Assembly (NCBI GenBank): GCA_014239435.1
Contig: JAAZYX010000007.1
Coordinates: 1-64,000 of the forward strand
DNA from: Fidelibacterota bacterium
Lineage (GTDB): Bacteria; Fidelibacterota; Marinisomatia; Marinisomatales; TCS55
Length of the DNA stretch: 64,000 bases
Reading direction: 5' to 3'
Below are positions 54,765 through 62,581 of the stretch, piece by piece (position 1 is the stretch's first letter; every line of letters starts with the position of its first letter). The position numbers and the translations under genes were made by a program. The notes beneath the pieces are model-generated. The model saw only the letters and a list, made by a program, of their open reading frames with translations, searched no databases and had not been told where the DNA came from.

Positions 54765-56380
54765 TCAATTTCGTTTCTTATAGGTATTCCATCCACTTTT
54801 TCGGGAAAAGGGATGTTTAAAATTCTGGAAATGGTGGGGGCAATATTAACGGTAATTTGCCGATTATCATATACTTCCGGACGAAAAGATGCCGAGGAAA
54901 ATATCAATGGAACATGCGTATCATAATCATACGGTGTTCCGTGCGTCGTTCCAATTTCCTTCCATAGCAAATAGTGCTCTTTTTCGAGTATCATCAAATC
55001 CGGACTTAATTTGGGATGAATCATATTCCGAAACATCCTTTGCTCTGATTCGGATAGTCCGCTGGATTCTAGCGCTGTTAAATCAACGACACCGCGGATG
55101 CCCTCAATATCCTTAAATGCCGTCCTGAAAAATTCAACAATCCTTCCTCGAGAAATGCCAAGATTATTCATTTCATCCTGAAAGAAATACACAGTCTGAC
55201 CGTAAATGTGAAAAAACTCGAATGGGCCGTATTGTTTTCGAATCTCTTGCCGCGCGGATTCAAACGCAGCGGTAATGACCGACCTCTTGATACGACCGGT
55301 TTCTATCCCGCTCAAAGATGCATATTCGGGAATGGTTGCGGCGCCATGGTCCGAAGACAATACAAACAGGATATTTTCCAATCCGACGGACGCATCTAAA
55401 GAGGAAAGAAAATCATCAAGATATTTATCGAGTTTAAAAAATACATCCGCAATTTCCTGTGAATACGGGCCGTAATCGTGTCCCATATAATCTGGAGAAG
55501 AAAGGCCGATGGCTAGTAAATCCACTACCGAATCCTGGCCTAGATTTTCATTTTCCACGATGGTTTGAGCCAGATCCAATGTCATACGTCCGAACCACGG
55601 CCGTCCCGGCATCCAAGCCAGCAATTCTTTTTTAGAAATGCCATCGTCGAAACCTATCGGAAATATCGGCGAAAAGAGTTCCGAAGCGTAGGTATCCATT
55701 TCTCCCTCAAAGTGGTCAGCCCGAGCAATATCTAAGTAAATAGATGCATCCAGTTCGCGCGTCCACACGGAATCTCTGTACGTTTCCATATGCAGTTTTC
55801 TGTTGAACGATCGTAGCCAATTGGGATTTCGATTTGTGTAATACGTTGTTGTCATGAATTGGCCTTTGCGATTATACCACAGCGCAAGGTTCGGGTTTTT
55901 ACCACCAAAGAAAATGGCCGCCCGGTCTTTCCCTCCGATTGAAAAAACTTTCGATTCTGGATTGGATTCTTTCATCCAGTCGCCGAGGGCCGTTGCATTT
56001 ACCAAGCGATATGATCTTTTTCTTCCCGGATATCCCAAGGGTTTTGCTTCGAGATCTTCAACACAGTTTACTCTTTTTTCTCGAATGCGATCGTACCAGC
56101 TGTTGCCCAGAATTCCTCCCGTGCCCGGATGCATTCCGGATCCTAAGGTAAAATATCCCGTTCCGGTTACGGTATAAGCATGATCATGGTATGCTTCAGA
56201 ATACAAATGGCCGTGATCCAACAGCCATCGAAATCCGCCGGTAAAATGCGGGTTTAAGCGTTCTAAAATATGGTACGGGAATTGGTCAATTCCGATATAA
56301 ACAACGAGCTTGGGGCTTGGCGACGCAAAACCCATCGTGAAAAAAATAGCCGCCATCGGCAGCCATTTCCGGATTTTCAT
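54761..56380 (-). CDS. secreted alkaline-phosphatase-superfamily protein
   Basis: A 539-residue protein with a signal peptide (about 1-20). The metal-binding framework of the type I phosphodiesterase/PafA group is visible: 'YIGIDQFPY' (Asp32), a nucleophile Thr in '[18 protein letters not shown]' near residue 70-74, '[15 protein letters not shown]', '[13 protein letters not shown]' and '[15 protein letters not shown]'. It is probably a periplasmic phosphatase or phosphodiesterase resembling PafA. It is embedded between tyrS and the ABC exporter, with ATGA overlaps on both sides. Confidence 0.88.
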   Translation of the reverse strand: MKIRKWLPMAAIFFTMGFASPSPKLVVYIGIDQFPYHILERLNPHFTGGFRWLLDHGHLYSEAYHDHAYTVTGTGYFTLGSGMHPGTGGILGNSWYDRIREKRVNCVEDLEAKPLGYPGRKRSYRLVNATALGDWMKESNPESKVFSIGGKDRAAIFFGGKNPNLALWYNRKGQFMTTTYYTNRNPNWLRSFNRKLHMETYRDSVWTRELDASIYLDIARADHFEGEMDTYASELFSPIFPIGFDDGISKKELLAWMPGRPWFGRMTLDLAQTIVENENLGQDSVVDLLAIGLSSPDYMGHDYGPYSQEIADVFFKLDKYLDDFLSSLDASVGLENILFVLSSDHGAATIPEYASLSGIETGRIKRSVITAAFESARQEIRKQYGPFEFFHIYGQTVYFFQDEMNNLGISRGRIVEFFRTAFKDIEGIRGVVDLTALESSGLSESEQRMFRNMIHPKLSPDLMILEKEHYLLWKEIGTTHGTPYDYDTHVPLIFSSASFRPEVYDNRQITVNIAPTISRILNIPFPEKVDGIPIRNEIE

Positions 56381-57573
56381 CCTATTACTCTCACAAATCG
56401 TCTCTTGCCGACTTTAATCACCACGGTCATTCCTGGATTCAGCGTTTCGTGAATATCCGTACACGGTTTATCATTTATTTTGACAGCATTCTGTTTAATC
56501 ATGCGCCGTGCTTCTCCCTTACTGGAAACCAATCCTGCGTTAAAAATAATTTCAACGACCGTTGCTTCCTTTTGAAGTTCATACTCATCCATTTCATCCG
56601 GCGCTTCTTTTTGTACGACCACTGTATCAAAATGCTGTTCTGCTTTATTTGCATCATTTTCAGAATAATACAAGGCTACAATTCGTCTTGCTAAGTCACG
56701 CTTAATGTCACGCGGATTCTGAGAGGAATCCGCTAATTTTTCCTTTGTTTCCTTCATTACATTGTCATCGGCGTCCGCAGCAAGAGTTAGATATTTTTCA
56801 ATAAGATTATCAGGAACGGACATCGTCTTTCCGTACATATCCTCGGGTAAATCCGTCAGTGCGATATCATTTCCGTACGATTTGGACATTTTCTCGATTC
56901 CATCGGTTCCTTCTAACAAAGGCGTTGTAATGATGACTTGCGCAGGCTGACCGTGCCGTTCCTGTAGATCCCGACCAACCAATAAATTAAATTTCTGATC
57001 GGTCCCACCCAATTCTACATCCGCGTTTAAATGAACGGAATCCATTCCCTGCGCAAGCGGATACAGAAATTCGTGGATCGAAATGGGCGCCTCGGACTCA
57101 AACCGTTTTGTGAAATCATCCCGTTCCATCATTCTCGCAACGGTATATTTGCTGGCCAGATCAATTACTTCACTAAAGTTCATTTTATTCAGCCATTCTG
57201 AATTATACACAATTTTAAGTGTATTCATATCAAGTATAACTTTAGCTTGATCAACATACGTTTTCGCATTCGATTTTGCTTCATTCAATGTGAGCTGCGG
57301 ACGTGTTTTATTTCGGCCAGAGGGATCACCGATCATTGCGGTAAAATCGCCAATTACCAATACAGCTTCATGGCCGAGATCCTGAAAATGTCTCAATTTT
57401 CGCAAAACCACACCATGTCCGATATGCAAATCCGGACGGCTCGGATCGCAGCCAAGTTTTACTACAAGCGGACGGTTTTCCTCAAGTTTAGAAACCAGTT
57501 CCTTTTCAGGCAGTATTTCTTCCACGCCGCGCTGGATAACAGCCAATTGTTCTTTTGCTGAGATAAAACTCAT
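56377..57573 (-). CDS. tyrS: tyrosyl-tRNA synthetase
   Basis: A class I synthetase of 398 aa. 'HIGH' is at 50-53 ('[11 protein letters not shown]'), the tyrosine/ATP pocket contains '[16 protein letters not shown]', and the second signature is 'KMSKSYGN' near 233. The C-terminus carries an S4 RNA-binding domain ('[16 protein letters not shown]'). The 'KMSKS' form and lower overall size mark the TyrZ-type branch. It overlaps the phosphatase-family gene and smpB (ATGA on both sides). Confidence 0.97.
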   Translation of the reverse strand: MSFISAKEQLAVIQRGVEEILPEKELVSKLEENRPLVVKLGCDPSRPDLHIGHGVVLRKLRHFQDLGHEAVLVIGDFTAMIGDPSGRNKTRPQLTLNEAKSNAKTYVDQAKVILDMNTLKIVYNSEWLNKMNFSEVIDLASKYTVARMMERDDFTKRFESEAPISIHEFLYPLAQGMDSVHLNADVELGGTDQKFNLLVGRDLQERHGQPAQVIITTPLLEGTDGIEKMSKSYGNDIALTDLPEDMYGKTMSVPDNLIEKYLTLAADADDNVMKETKEKLADSSQNPRDIKRDLARRIVALYYSENDANKAEQHFDTVVVQKEAPDEMDEYELQKEATVVEIIFNAGLVSSKGEARRMIKQNAVKINDKPCTDIHETLNPGMTVVIKVGKRRFVRVIG

Positions 57574-58028
57574 CTGTACCGATCCTTAATTGCCTTTTCA
57601 GTTTCACGGCGAATGTCCAATTCCTTTTTCGCCGCTTTTTTATCGAACTGCTTTTTCCCTTTCGCCAAACCAATCTGCACCTTTGCCCATCCTCGATCAT
57701 TGAAATACAACTTTAGAGGAACTGCCGTCATGCCTTTGAGGTCCAATTGCTTCTGAATTTTTCCGATTTCCTTCTCATGAAGCAACAGCTTTCGATTTCG
57801 GGTTGGCTCATGAGACACATATCCTTGGTGAGAGTAAGGACTAAAATGCGCCCCCACAAGGAAGACTTCACCCTTTCGAATATGGATGTAGGCTTCTTTG
57901 AGGTTTGCGCGCCCTTCTCTCAAACTTTTCACTTCGGTGCCGAGCAGTTCAATACCGGCATCAAATGTTTCAAGAATATGATATTCGTGACGTGCTTTCC
58001 TGTTTGTAACGACAATGTTGGCTTCCAT
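57570..58028 (-). CDS. smpB: SsrA-binding protein SmpB
   Basis: SmpB binds tmRNA and enables trans-translation of stalled ribosomes. The 152-residue protein shows '[20 protein letters not shown]' (start of the barrel), '[18 protein letters not shown]' and a basic C-terminal tail ('[23 protein letters not shown]', ends noted). It is the first gene of a leftward operon smpB-tyrS-phosphatase-natA-natB. The tmRNA gene was not found nearby. A divergent promoter region for tRNA-Leu lies between 58,029 and 58,131. Confidence 0.96.
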   Translation of the reverse strand: MEANIVVTNRKARHEYHILETFDAGIELLGTEVKSLREGRANLKEAYIHIRKGEVFLVGAHFSPYSHQGYVSHEPTRNRKLLLHEKEIGKIQKQLDLKGMTAVPLKLYFNDRGWAKVQIGLAKGKKQFDKKAAKKELDIRRETEKAIKDRYR

Positions 58029-58085
58029 GGTAAAATTTTAGATGGAAAAATTATCCTTAAACCAAAGCCAGTACAAGTTTATTCC

Positions 58086-58115
58086 TTGAAATCTGTAGAG
58101 CGTTACATCTAAAAT
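58086..58115 (+). promoter_or_regulatory. candidate sigma-70-like promoter of tRNA-Leu
   Basis: TTGAAA (58,086-58,091) and TAAAAT (58,110-58,115) are separated by 18 bases. The predicted start would be near 58,122, about 10 bases before the mature tRNA 5' end. The match is reasonable but the spacer is one base long. Confidence 0.35.
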
Positions 58116-58131
58116 CGGCGACTCAAAATTT

Positions 58132-58215
58132 GCCCGGGTGGTGAAATTGGTAGACACGCACGGTTCAGGTCCGTGTGCTCTAACAGGCATGCTGGTTCGA
58201 GTCCAGTCTCGGGCA
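58132..58215 (+). tRNA. tRNA-Leu (CAG)
   Basis: The acceptor GCCCGGG pairs with CTCGGGC (58,208-58,214), followed by discriminator A. The anticodon loop TTCAGGT gives anticodon CAG, reading CUG. The long variable arm fits a class II leucine tRNA. T-arm: stem GCTGG / CCAGT with loop TTCGAGT. CCA is not encoded (the sequence continues CTA), unlike the tRNA-Ser in this window. The T-arm through the discriminator is duplicated at 58,465-58,510. Confidence 0.94.
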
Positions 58216-58222
58216 CTATCTA

Positions 58223-58462
58223 ATGTATTATGCATATGTTCTCCGTAATCGAAAAAATACAAATCGTTATATCGGTCATTGCGAAAATATTTCCGTCAGG
58301 TTAAAAAACCATAACGATGGTAAAGTCAAATCAACAAAATCATTTATTCCATGGTATTTGGCGTACAAAGACGAGCTTAAAACTAGAAATGAAGCAATCG
58401 AACACGAAAAATATTTGAAGTCGGGGATCGGCCGCCAATGGCTAGACGAAAATGGTTATTGA
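58223..58462 (+). CDS. small GIY-YIG nuclease
   Basis: A single-domain GIY-YIG nuclease of 79 aa. The motif is seen as 'YAYV' (residues 3-6, the GIY position), 'RYIG' (15-18, the YIG position), the catalytic Arg in 'VRLKNHN', a Lys/Thr-rich strand 'KVKSTKS' and the Glu in 'NEAIEHEKYLK'. It belongs to the short UPF0213/UvrC-N-like class. It begins 7 bases after the tRNA-Leu 3' end with no clear ribosome-binding site, and its stop lies 2 bases before a partial duplicate of the tRNA end. The context suggests a homing-type or selfish role. Confidence 0.88.
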   Translation: MYYAYVLRNRKNTNRYIGHCENISVRLKNHNDGKVKSTKSFIPWYLAYKDELKTRNEAIEHEKYLKSGIGRQWLDENGY

Positions 58463-58472
58463 AAGCTGGTTC

Positions 58473-58492
58473 CCTGCCTGCCGGCAGGCAGG
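58473..58492. repeat. 20-bp perfect palindrome inserted in T-loop copy
   Basis: CCTGCCTGCCGGCAGGCAGG is a perfect palindrome sitting between GGTTC and GAGTCC of the duplicated T-arm. Removing it restores the exact tRNA sequence, so it is a clean insertion with no loss. A related CCTGCC...GGCAGG segment interrupts the repeat at 43,987-44,015. Confidence 0.75.
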
Positions 58493-58523
58493 GAGTCCAG
58501 TCTCGGGCACAAAATGTTATTAT

Positions 58524-58560
58524 GTAAAACGTAATAAGTAATTACATCATTACGTTTTAC
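58524..58560. promoter_or_regulatory. 12-bp inverted repeat before mannosyltransferase gene
   Basis: GTAAAACGTAAT (58,524-58,535) and ATTACGTTTTAC (58,549-58,560) are perfect arms around a 13-base loop that itself contains GTAATTAC. The repeat is followed by T-rich sequence and precedes the ATG at 58,604 by 43 bases. It could be an operator with three GTAAT half-sites or a terminator for the tRNA/GIY-YIG transcript. Confidence 0.5.
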
Positions 58561-58603
58561 ACTATTGTAACTTTCAACTAATTCTCTTTTTTCTAAGACA
58601 TTC

Positions 58604-59701
58604 ATGAAAATTCTCTTACTCGAACCCTACCTTACCGGTTCTCATAAGCAATGGGTATCGGGTTACATTTCCCACAGTAAACACCATATTCATCCGATAA
58701 CTCTTAACGGGAAATTCTGGAAATGGCGCATGCACGGCGGTGCCGTCACCCTTGCTAAACAATTTAATAAATCTGCTTTTTCCCCCGATCTCATTTTAGC
58801 TACTGATATGCTCGACTTCACTACATTTTTGAGCCTAACGCGAGCATCAACACATTCCGTGCCAACCGCAATATATTTCCATGAAAATCAATTATCATAT
58901 CCATGGTCAATAACAGACAGAGACGTTCAAAAAAATAGGGACAGTCATTACGGTTTTATCAATTATGCGTCAGCGCTGGCGGCAGATCATGTTTTATTTA
59001 ATTCAAGATATCATATGAGTTCATTTTTGAAGGAAGCAAAAGCATTGCTGAAACATTTCCCCGATCATAATGAATTAGATTCCATTCCGCAAATTAAAGA
59101 AAAAAGCATTGTTCTTCCCGTTGGGTTGGATTTAAAACGCTTATCCAATTTCAAACCCGTCCAATCAGCCCCACCTCTTATCTTATGGAACCATCGTTGG
59201 GAATACGATAAAAACCCTGAAACCTTTTTCAACACACTTTTTCAACTTGATAGAGAGGGAATTGATTTTCGTGTGGCGGTTTTGGGCGAATCTTTTAGTA
59301 AAGCACCCACCATTTTCGAGGATGCCCACAAAAGACTAAAAGAAAAAATAGTGCATTTCGGGTACTGTAAAAGATCCGAAGAATATGTGCGATGGCTTTG
59401 GAATGCTGATATTATCCCCGTTACAAATATTCAGGAATTCTTTGGAATCAGCGTTATGGAGGCCATGTTTTGCAACACGTATCCACTGCTTCCGAATCGG
59501 CTTACATATCCGGAGTTGTTACCCAAAAATTTGCACGAAGCTCATTTATATCATTCTGAAAATGAATTGGTGGAAAAGCTAAAATGGTGTATTTCCAATA
59601 TAGACGAAGTTCGAAAAAAAGAATTCAGTGGAATTGCCGTCCAATTTGATTGGAATAAATTAGCACCAAAGTATGATGAATTATTTTCGTCTTTTCTATA
59701 A
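58604..59701 (+). CDS. queuosine-tRNA mannosyltransferase-like GT (DUF3524)
   Basis: A 365-residue GT-B glycosyltransferase. The N-terminal ~170 residues match DUF3524: 'LLLEPYLTGSHKQWVSGY', 'LNGKFWKWRMHGGAVTLA', 'ATDMLDFTTFLSLTR', 'YFHENQLSYPW' and 'FINYASALAADHVLFNS'. In vertebrates this family (GTDC1/QTMAN) mannosylates queuosine in tRNA-Asp. The C-terminal half has the nucleotide-sugar site 'LWNHRWEYDKNPETF' and 'EFFGISVMEAMFCNTYPLLP'. The bacterial substrate has not been shown here. It stands alone on the plus strand, with a dense A/T-rich leader. Confidence 0.88.
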   Translation: MKILLLEPYLTGSHKQWVSGYISHSKHHIHPITLNGKFWKWRMHGGAVTLAKQFNKSAFSPDLILATDMLDFTTFLSLTRASTHSVPTAIYFHENQLSYPWSITDRDVQKNRDSHYGFINYASALAADHVLFNSRYHMSSFLKEAKALLKHFPDHNELDSIPQIKEKSIVLPVGLDLKRLSNFKPVQSAPPLILWNHRWEYDKNPETFFNTLFQLDREGIDFRVAVLGESFSKAPTIFEDAHKRLKEKIVHFGYCKRSEEYVRWLWNADIIPVTNIQEFFGISVMEAMFCNTYPLLPNRLTYPELLPKNLHEAHLYHSENELVEKLKWCISNIDEVRKKEFSGIAVQFDWNKLAPKYDELFSSFL

Positions 59702-59775
59702 CAAATTGCGATTTTAAAATTCTTTTTTACCTCTTGCATCTTCCCCACAATTGAGGAAGCATTTTATAATTAAAA

Positions 59776-61002
59776 CTAACTGTTAAATAATTCAGGGTTG
59801 CTTTTCAGTTTGCTCGTTACTTTAACAAATGCGTCAACAATGTCCTGAATATCCCGCTCGTTTCCGAGAAGGTGATTCTGTCTCAGCCAGACCGCTTGTT
59901 CATCGGCAATCGTTTCTGTCTCCGGCATCGATATTGACTGATAGTCTGTATCCTTAAGCCAAGGATATTCGTCGGCATTTGTAATAAATAATTTTTCGCG
60001 ATAGAGCGGTGAATACCCCATATATGTGTACACACCTTCCGCCTGCATTGCTTTAAAAAATGTCTCACGCGGAATATCGTTGAAATGTGTTTTATTGTAC
60101 TTTGTGATATACAGATGATGTGCTTGGCGCGTGGTTCCCGTGTATGCTTTTATAGGTGAAATACCCTCAATTTGACTCAGCGCCTCATCAAGCAAAGATT
60201 TACTGCGATCTCGGGTTTCCATATCATTAATTATCGAATCGATCTGCGGATGGAGCATACTTGCCGCCAAGGCATTCAGCCGGAAGTTTCCGCCAAGATG
60301 TGAATGTTCGTACCATTCGCCGCCTTTCACTCGTCCGCAATTATGATATGAGAAGCATGCATCCATAAAGTCATCGTCATTCGAAATAATGGCGCCGCCT
60401 TCTCCGGCAGTCATATTTTTAGATGTCTGAAAACTAAAAATTCCGCCTAACCCCAAGGCGCCTACTTTTTTTTCATTCCATTCAGCGCCGTGCGCCTGTG
60501 CAGCGTCTTCGATAATCGGAATACCGTGCCGTTTCCCGATAGCAAGAATAGCGTCCATGTCGCATGGATTCCCGGCAATATGCACCGGCATGATTGCCTT
60601 GGTTTTATCCGTAATCTCGGCTTCAATTTTTTCCGGATCCAAATTAAGGGTTTCGGAATCAATATCCGCAAAAACAGGAACAGCATTTGCCATAAGCACT
60701 GCTGATGCAGTCGCAATAAATGTATACGGCGGAATAATGACTTCATCGCCTGCTTTTACTCCGGCGGCTTTCAGCGCCACCCAGAGCGCGGTTGTTCCTG
60801 AACTCGTACTGATGCAGTACTTCGCATCCTGAAAATTTGCAAATGCCGACTCAAACCGTTCGATGGCTTTGCTGCCAACGCCCCACCCTTCCGAATCAAG
60901 CGTATTCATAATGCTATCGCGCAATTCGCTGGTGGACCGCGGCCAATCGGGAAACGGCGCTGTGCGGACCGGCTGTCCGCCAAATAAGGCTAAATCATTC
61001 AT
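59776..61002 (-). CDS. DegT/DnrJ/EryC1-family aminotransferase
   Basis: A PLP sugar aminotransferase of 408 aa. Motifs are 'STSSGTTALWVALKAAGVKAGDE' (start noted), 'EDAAQAHGAEWN' and the internal aldimine lysine in 'FSFQTSKNMTAGEGGAI'; 'SHLGGNFRLNALAASM' and 'HHLYITKY' also fit. Such enzymes aminate keto-sugars for surface glycans. No other sugar-biosynthesis genes are adjacent. It points away from hsp20, sharing a 240-base intergenic region. The 74 bases beyond its stop, between it and the mannosyltransferase, hold no clear terminator. Confidence 0.92.
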   Translation of the reverse strand: MNDLALFGGQPVRTAPFPDWPRSTSELRDSIMNTLDSEGWGVGSKAIERFESAFANFQDAKYCISTSSGTTALWVALKAAGVKAGDEVIIPPYTFIATASAVLMANAVPVFADIDSETLNLDPEKIEAEITDKTKAIMPVHIAGNPCDMDAILAIGKRHGIPIIEDAAQAHGAEWNEKKVGALGLGGIFSFQTSKNMTAGEGGAIISNDDDFMDACFSYHNCGRVKGGEWYEHSHLGGNFRLNALAASMLHPQIDSIINDMETRDRSKSLLDEALSQIEGISPIKAYTGTTRQAHHLYITKYNKTHFNDIPRETFFKAMQAEGVYTYMGYSPLYREKLFITNADEYPWLKDTDYQSISMPETETIADEQAVWLRQNHLLGNERDIQDIVDAFVKVTSKLKSNPELFNS

Positions 61003-61090
61003 TTCTCATTATAATTATAATTAGAAAATTACATGAATCCATTTCAATCTCACCGAAAAATTTTCGTGGACAAGAAATTGTTTAAAGTTT

Positions 61091-61156
61091 TGCCATTTAT
61101 GCAGAAGAATGGCATAGAAAAATCAACCTTCTGCCATTATTTCAATCCATCTGCCA
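61091..61156 (+). promoter_or_regulatory. repeated TGCCATT/AATGGCA sites (putative enhancer)
   Basis: TGCCATT occurs at 61,091-61,097 and 61,132-61,138, its inverse AATGGCA at 61,108-61,114, and a partial TGCCA at 61,152-61,156. The first pair forms an inverted repeat with a 10-base spacer. They lie about 20-90 bases upstream of the sigma-54 promoter, where an activator would be expected to bind. Confidence 0.5.
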
Positions 61157-61176
61157 AAAACGAGTGTTAATAATTG

Positions 61177-61192
61177 TTGGCACAAAACTTGC
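61177..61192 (+). promoter_or_regulatory. sigma-54 promoter of hsp20
   Basis: TTGGCAC AAAAC TTGC has GG (61,179-61,180) and GC (61,191-61,192) with exactly 10 bases between them, the invariant -24/-12 spacing of RpoN promoters, and TTGGCAC and TTGC match the consensus well. The predicted start is about 12 bases on (near 61,204), giving a leader of about 40 bases to the ATG. Confidence 0.75.
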
Positions 61193-61242
61193 GTAATAGA
61201 AATCGAAAAGTTTCACAAACGAATAATCGAAAGGATAAACAC

Positions 61243-61683
61243 ATGAAACTCATTAAATGGACACCACAGCAATCCTTACTTGGAGATTTCGACAGAATGC
61301 TGAACGATATATTTGGCGACGGTTGGAATCTTCAAGGTAACGGAACGCAATCTTCCTGGTCTCCGGATTTGGATATTGCAGAAACGGAAAAGGAATTTGT
61401 GATTACTGCAGATTTCCCCGGGATGACGAAAAAGGACGTGACGCTCGAAACAAAAGACGGCGTATTGACACTTTCCGGTGGTAAGACTGAACCTCAAGAA
61501 ACAGATTCGGATAATTTTCATCTGCGTGAACGCAGGACCGGAACATTTCATCGCTCGTTCAGTCTCCCTGAAGGAGTGAATGCGGATAATATTTCTGCCA
61601 AATTCAAAAACGGACAGTTGGTGGTAGCGCTTCCGAAAATAGACGTGGTGCAGGAAAAAGGTCGTGAAATTAGAATATCATAA
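61243..61683 (+). CDS. Hsp20/alpha-crystallin small heat-shock protein
   Basis: A 146-residue small heat-shock protein: an ATP-independent holdase chaperone. The N-terminal arm 'LIKWTPQQSLLGDFDRML' precedes the alpha-crystallin domain (about 38-135), with 'DIAETEKEFVITADFPGM', 'DGVLTLSGGKTEPQE', 'ERRTGTFHRSFSLPEGVN' and the 'NGQLVVALPKID' strand; the end 'GREIRIS' supplies a short IxI-type tail. The ATG at 61,243 follows an AAAGGA ribosome-binding site; an upstream TTG would lie in the promoter. It is expressed alone and ends at a strong terminator. Confidence 0.95.
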   Translation: MKLIKWTPQQSLLGDFDRMLNDIFGDGWNLQGNGTQSSWSPDLDIAETEKEFVITADFPGMTKKDVTLETKDGVLTLSGGKTEPQETDSDNFHLRERRTGTFHRSFSLPEGVNADNISAKFKNGQLVVALPKIDVVQEKGREIRIS

Positions 61684-61704
61684 ACTAATCCATCATTCAT
61701 GACA

Positions 61705-61738
61705 ATAAAAAAGGGCTCAATTTTGAGCCCTTTTTTAT
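61705..61738. terminator. bidirectional rho-independent terminator
   Basis: GGGCTCAA (61,713-61,720) and TTGAGCCC (61,723-61,730) form a perfect 8-bp stem with a 2-base loop, with an A-run before and T-run after. It serves hsp20 on the plus strand and the FabG-like gene on the minus strand, whose stops face each other. Confidence 0.9.
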
Positions 61739-61766
61739 TATAAAGATATGTTCGAAATAAATACGG

Positions 61767-62516
61767 TTAACTCATCTGTGCGCCGCCATCCACGTTGATG
61801 GTTTCTCCATTAATATAGGAGGATAAATCGCTGGCGAGAAAACAATACAAATGTGCTACTTCTTTTGGATCGCCCCATCTCTTCAACGGAATTTTTTCGG
61901 ACAGCATTTCGATCACGTTATCCGGAATTCCAGACGTCATATCTGTTCTAATAAAACCGGGAGCAACTGCATTGACGCGGATTCCATCTCTAGCCAATTC
62001 TTTTGCCCAAACCTTTGTCATGCCGATTACACCGGCTTTAGATGCCACATAATTGGTTTGCCCAAAGTTTCCCGATTTCCCAACAATAGAAGATGCGTTT
62101 ACAATAACACCTCCGCCTTGCTCACGCATGATATCAGATGCAGCTTTTGTACACAAATACACGCCTTTCAGATTTACATTTATAACACGGTCGAAAATTT
62201 CTTCATCGAGTTTTTTTAAGGTACTGTCCATTAAAATTCCGGCATTGTTAATGAGAATGTCCACATGCCCAAAGTGTTTTTGGACATCCACAAATAAAGC
62301 AGAAACACTTTTCCCGTTTTGGACATCCACCTGAAAAAATGTCGCGGCTTCGCCGATTTCTACAGCGGCGGTTTTTCCCGCGTCCGCATCAAAATCCGCG
62401 ATAGCAACTAACGCGCCTTCGTCAGAAAAAAGCTGAGCGACCGCTTTGCCGATTCCCTTCGCGCCGCCGGTTATCACGGCTACCTTATCTTTTAGAATTT
62501 TATTTTCAGAGCTCAT
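61767..62516 (-). CDS. short-chain dehydrogenase (FabG-like)
   Basis: A 249-residue classical SDR. Nucleotide-binding 'ITGGAKGIGKAVAQLF' is at about 15-30, 'NNAGI' near 90, and the catalytic Ser ('NASSIVG') and Tyr-x3-Lys ('NYVASKAG') are present. 'DGIRVNAVAPGFIRTDMT' and 'INGETINVDGG' match 3-oxoacyl-ACP reductases, but many SDRs share these, so a role in fatty-acid synthesis is likely rather than proven. Being separate from other fab genes weakens the call. Confidence 0.85.
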   Translation of the reverse strand: MSSENKILKDKVAVITGGAKGIGKAVAQLFSDEGALVAIADFDADAGKTAAVEIGEAATFFQVDVQNGKSVSALFVDVQKHFGHVDILINNAGILMDSTLKKLDEEIFDRVINVNLKGVYLCTKAASDIMREQGGGVIVNASSIVGKSGNFGQTNYVASKAGVIGMTKVWAKELARDGIRVNAVAPGFIRTDMTSGIPDNVIEMLSEKIPLKRWGDPKEVAHLYCFLASDLSSYINGETINVDGGAQMS

Positions 62517-62581
62517 AGATGATCGTTGTAATTTGAGGGATGAAATTAGGACACCAACTGCAATGATTGAAAGGACTCTCG

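Larger units (their letters stand above)
58191..58510 (+). mobile_element. GIY-YIG element flanked by duplicated tRNA-Leu 3' end
   Basis: The left repeat is 58,191-58,216: it starts at the first base of the T-stem and covers the T-arm, acceptor 3' strand, discriminator and one C. The right repeat is the same 26 bases, present as 58,465-58,472 plus 58,493-58,510 because a 20-bp palindrome splits it. Between them are 248 bp, almost all of it the GIY-YIG gene. The tRNA itself remains intact. No integrase, transposase or intron structure was seen. It is interpreted as a minimal tRNA-targeting mobile unit; the repeat and its breakpoints are read directly, the mobility is inference. Confidence 0.7.

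Noticed and set aside
58132-58510. Group I or group II intron, or a split tRNA, at tRNA-Leu
   Set aside because: The tRNA is complete and unbroken; no intron core fits in the 248-bp segment, which is nearly all coding.
59702-59775. Terminator between the converging mannosyltransferase and DegT genes
   Set aside because: Only an imperfect stem with a bulge (GCATCTTCC / GAGGAAGC) can be drawn, without a proper T-run.
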